In this document: piece by piece, positions 63,043-64,000 of the stretch | Layout: every line of letters starts with the position of its first letter | Numbering within the stretch: the stretch's first letter is position 1 | NCBI RefSeq assembly: GCF_018613575.1 | Contig: NZ_JAGGPX010000017.1 | Span: 1-64,000, forward strand | DNA from: Planococcus sp. ISL-110 | Lineage (GTDB): Bacteria > Bacillota > Bacilli > Bacillales_A > Planococcaceae | Reading direction: 5' to 3' | Length of the DNA stretch: 64,000 nt | Made by a program: the position numbers and the translations under genes | The notes under the pieces: model-generated | Databases searched by the model: none | What the model was told of the DNA's origin: nothing | Seen by the model: only the letters and a program-made list of their open reading frames with translations

Positions 63043-63067
63043 TTCCCTTTTGATGGCATATTAAACG
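63043..63067 (-). promoter_or_regulatory. candidate sigma-B promoter of yhfK
   Basis: On the minus strand GTTTAA (63067-63062), 13 bases, GGGAAC (63048-63043). The -35 is perfect and the -10 has one mismatch to GGGWAW. It lies 39 bases before the start codon. Confidence 0.6.
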
Positions 63068-63135
63068 TTTTATTTCACTATAGAACTGTCCAAAAAGGCA
63101 CAGACACGCTAGAATAGAAGAACGGAGGTGTTACA

Positions 63136-63417
63136 ATGCAAATTACAGATTACGTGTTTCACAAAATTAACGACCCTACAGGCATTATGGTAGGCGACCG
63201 TTACGAGTTTTTGTTGAATGTCGAAGTTGATGAAGATGATGAACTATATACCGAAGCCGGCCTGGAACTGCGTGTCATCATTGCTGCAGAAGAAACCGGA
63301 GCCCGCATAGCACATTACAACTTTATTGATAAGCAGACAAGAGGCGCACTTGAATTCGGACTTGAAGATGAGGAAGAAGAAGAAATCCTTGCCTACTGTT
63401 CAGAAAAACTGGCGTAA
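63136..63417 (+). CDS. DUF6509-like small protein
   Basis: Acidic protein of 93 residues. It opens MQITDYVFHKINDPTGIMVG, continues DRYEFLLNVEVDEDDELYTE and ends with a run of acidic residues (GLEDEEEEEILAYC). From memory it fits the DUF6509 family of Bacillus. Function unknown. GGAGGTGTTAC precedes the ATG. It ends at a bidirectional terminator. Confidence 0.7.
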   Translation: MQITDYVFHKINDPTGIMVGDRYEFLLNVEVDEDDELYTEAGLELRVIIAAEETGARIAHYNFIDKQTRGALEFGLEDEEEEEILAYCSEKLA

Positions 63418-63420
63418 TAA

Positions 63421-63460
63421 ACAAAAACATCCTGCTCACAATTGAGCAGGATGTTTTTGT
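63421..63460. terminator. bidirectional terminator
   Basis: Perfect 18-base stem (63421-63438 with 63443-63460) around CAAT. It serves the small protein gene and the converging SurA-like gene. Confidence 0.88.
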
Positions 63461-64000
63461 TTAAATCTTAACTTCCACTTCAGCGGATTTTTTCAGCTCT
63501 TCAATGCGCGTAAATACCGCGTCCTGTGTTTTTTGCTGTTCAAGAGATTGGCGGATATTCGGCTCCATTTCCTCCAAGGCTGGAACTTCTTCTTCAGAAG
63601 TTTCAACAAAGCCGTCATAGGCCTCTTGTACTTCTTCATCTGTCACTTCAGCTGTTTTGATTTCTTCGGCAACATATTGTTCATACACTAATTGTTCGCG
63701 GAGCTGTCCTTCCATATCTTCCAATGTAAATCCGGTTTGCTTTAACGCTTCGTCCATGGCTTCTTCCGATTCAAACTGGCCTTTCAAGTCTTCCAGGCGT
63801 TCTTTGACCGTTTTTTCATCAGCTTCATAGCCTTTTTCCTCTGCATCATTCAAAATCACTTTATTGCCCACCAGTACGGATAGTGCCTGCTCTTTCACCA
63901 TCTTGGCAGTTTCGTCCGATGTGGAGTGCCCTTGGGCAGCCAATGTGGTTTCGAGCTGCCGTGCGACACTATTGTAGACATTTCCTGAAATTTCTTCCCC
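63461..64000 (-). CDS. SurA N-terminal-domain lipoprotein, 5' part missing
   Basis: C-terminal 179 residues of a periplasm-type chaperone related to the SurA/PrsA N-terminal domain. The frame stays open to the window edge (GEEISGNVYNSVARQLETTL), so the start and any signal peptide lie outside. The visible part has VGNKVILNDAEEKGYEADEK, LKQTGFTLEDMEGQLREQL and TDEEVQEAYDGF, typical of this domain, and ends without a peptidyl-prolyl isomerase domain. The product probably helps fold exported proteins; that is family-based inference. Confidence 0.78.
   Translation of the reverse strand, partial: GEEISGNVYNSVARQLETTLAAQGHSTSDETAKMVKEQALSVLVGNKVILNDAEEKGYEADEKTVKERLEDLKGQFESEEAMDEALKQTGFTLEDMEGQLREQLVYEQYVAEEIKTAEVTDEEVQEAYDGFVETSEEEVPALEEMEPNIRQSLEQQKTQDAVFTRIEELKKSAEVEVKI

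Noticed and set aside
1-64000. CRISPR arrays, insertion sequences, integrases or prophage genes
   Set aside because: No regularly spaced repeats and no transposase, recombinase or phage structural motif were seen on either strand.

Overview
The window looks like chromosomal DNA of a moderate-GC Firmicute, most likely a Planococcaceae-type coccus or rod (Planococcus or a close relative). This placement is inferred from gene content and order: an rRNA-tRNA cluster, then arginase-sigW-rsiW-cdaA-cdaR-glmM-glmS with a glmS ribozyme, RsbR-like stressosome proteins, class I preQ1 and T-box leaders, and Bacillus-type promoters and ribosome binding sites. No taxonomic marker was searched.

Layout. 1-805: the last bases of a 5S rRNA and seven tRNA genes (Thr, Glu, Val, Tyr, Gln, Lys, Ala) ending in a terminator. 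803-2573: a divergent citrate synthase/LysR pair (citA-citR type), both broken. 2589-8939: an acetyltransferase, arginase, the sigma-W/anti-sigma-W pair behind a perfect sigma-W promoter, then diadenylate cyclase, its regulator and phosphoglucosamine mutase. 8940-9986: no gene; a degenerate palindromic repeat and then the glmS promoter and self-cleaving ribozyme. 9987-18974: glmS, an RsbR-like protein, small accessory enzymes, a deleted HAD hydrolase, a Nudix hydrolase and the 5-oxoprolinase operon pxpBCA.

19122-27127 holds the main accessory element: a four-gene operon of overlapping genes that fits a type II Wadjet (JetABCD) system, an SMC-like complex with a Toprim nuclease subunit known from related systems to restrict plasmids. 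27239-36380: an orphan solute-binding lipoprotein, a TetR-controlled ABC exporter with two visible operators, an LrgAB-like pair, a BrnQ transporter and a GntR regulator that share an upstream motif, and two tandem STAS/SEC14-like proteins.

36499-48732: an rRNA methyltransferase, small membrane proteins, a fosmidomycin-resistance-like MFS pump, a BmrA-like multidrug ABC pump followed by a frameshifted MerR/TipAS regulator with a textbook MerR promoter, a preQ1-controlled queF-queuosine transporter operon, a CzcD-like metal exporter and several small stress-type proteins. 48802-64000: a second RsbR-like (GAF-STAS) protein, a SleB-like wall hydrolase, a sugar ABC importer without its ATPase, trpE-trpG under a tryptophan T-box, a DDAH-like hydrolase, a YhfK-like oxidoreductase and a SurA-like lipoprotein cut by the window edge.

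Five separate sites resemble sigma-B promoters and stand in front of small stress-type genes, which fits the presence of two RsbR paralogues. Many gene pairs end in perfect bidirectional terminators. No insertion sequence, prophage or CRISPR array was seen.
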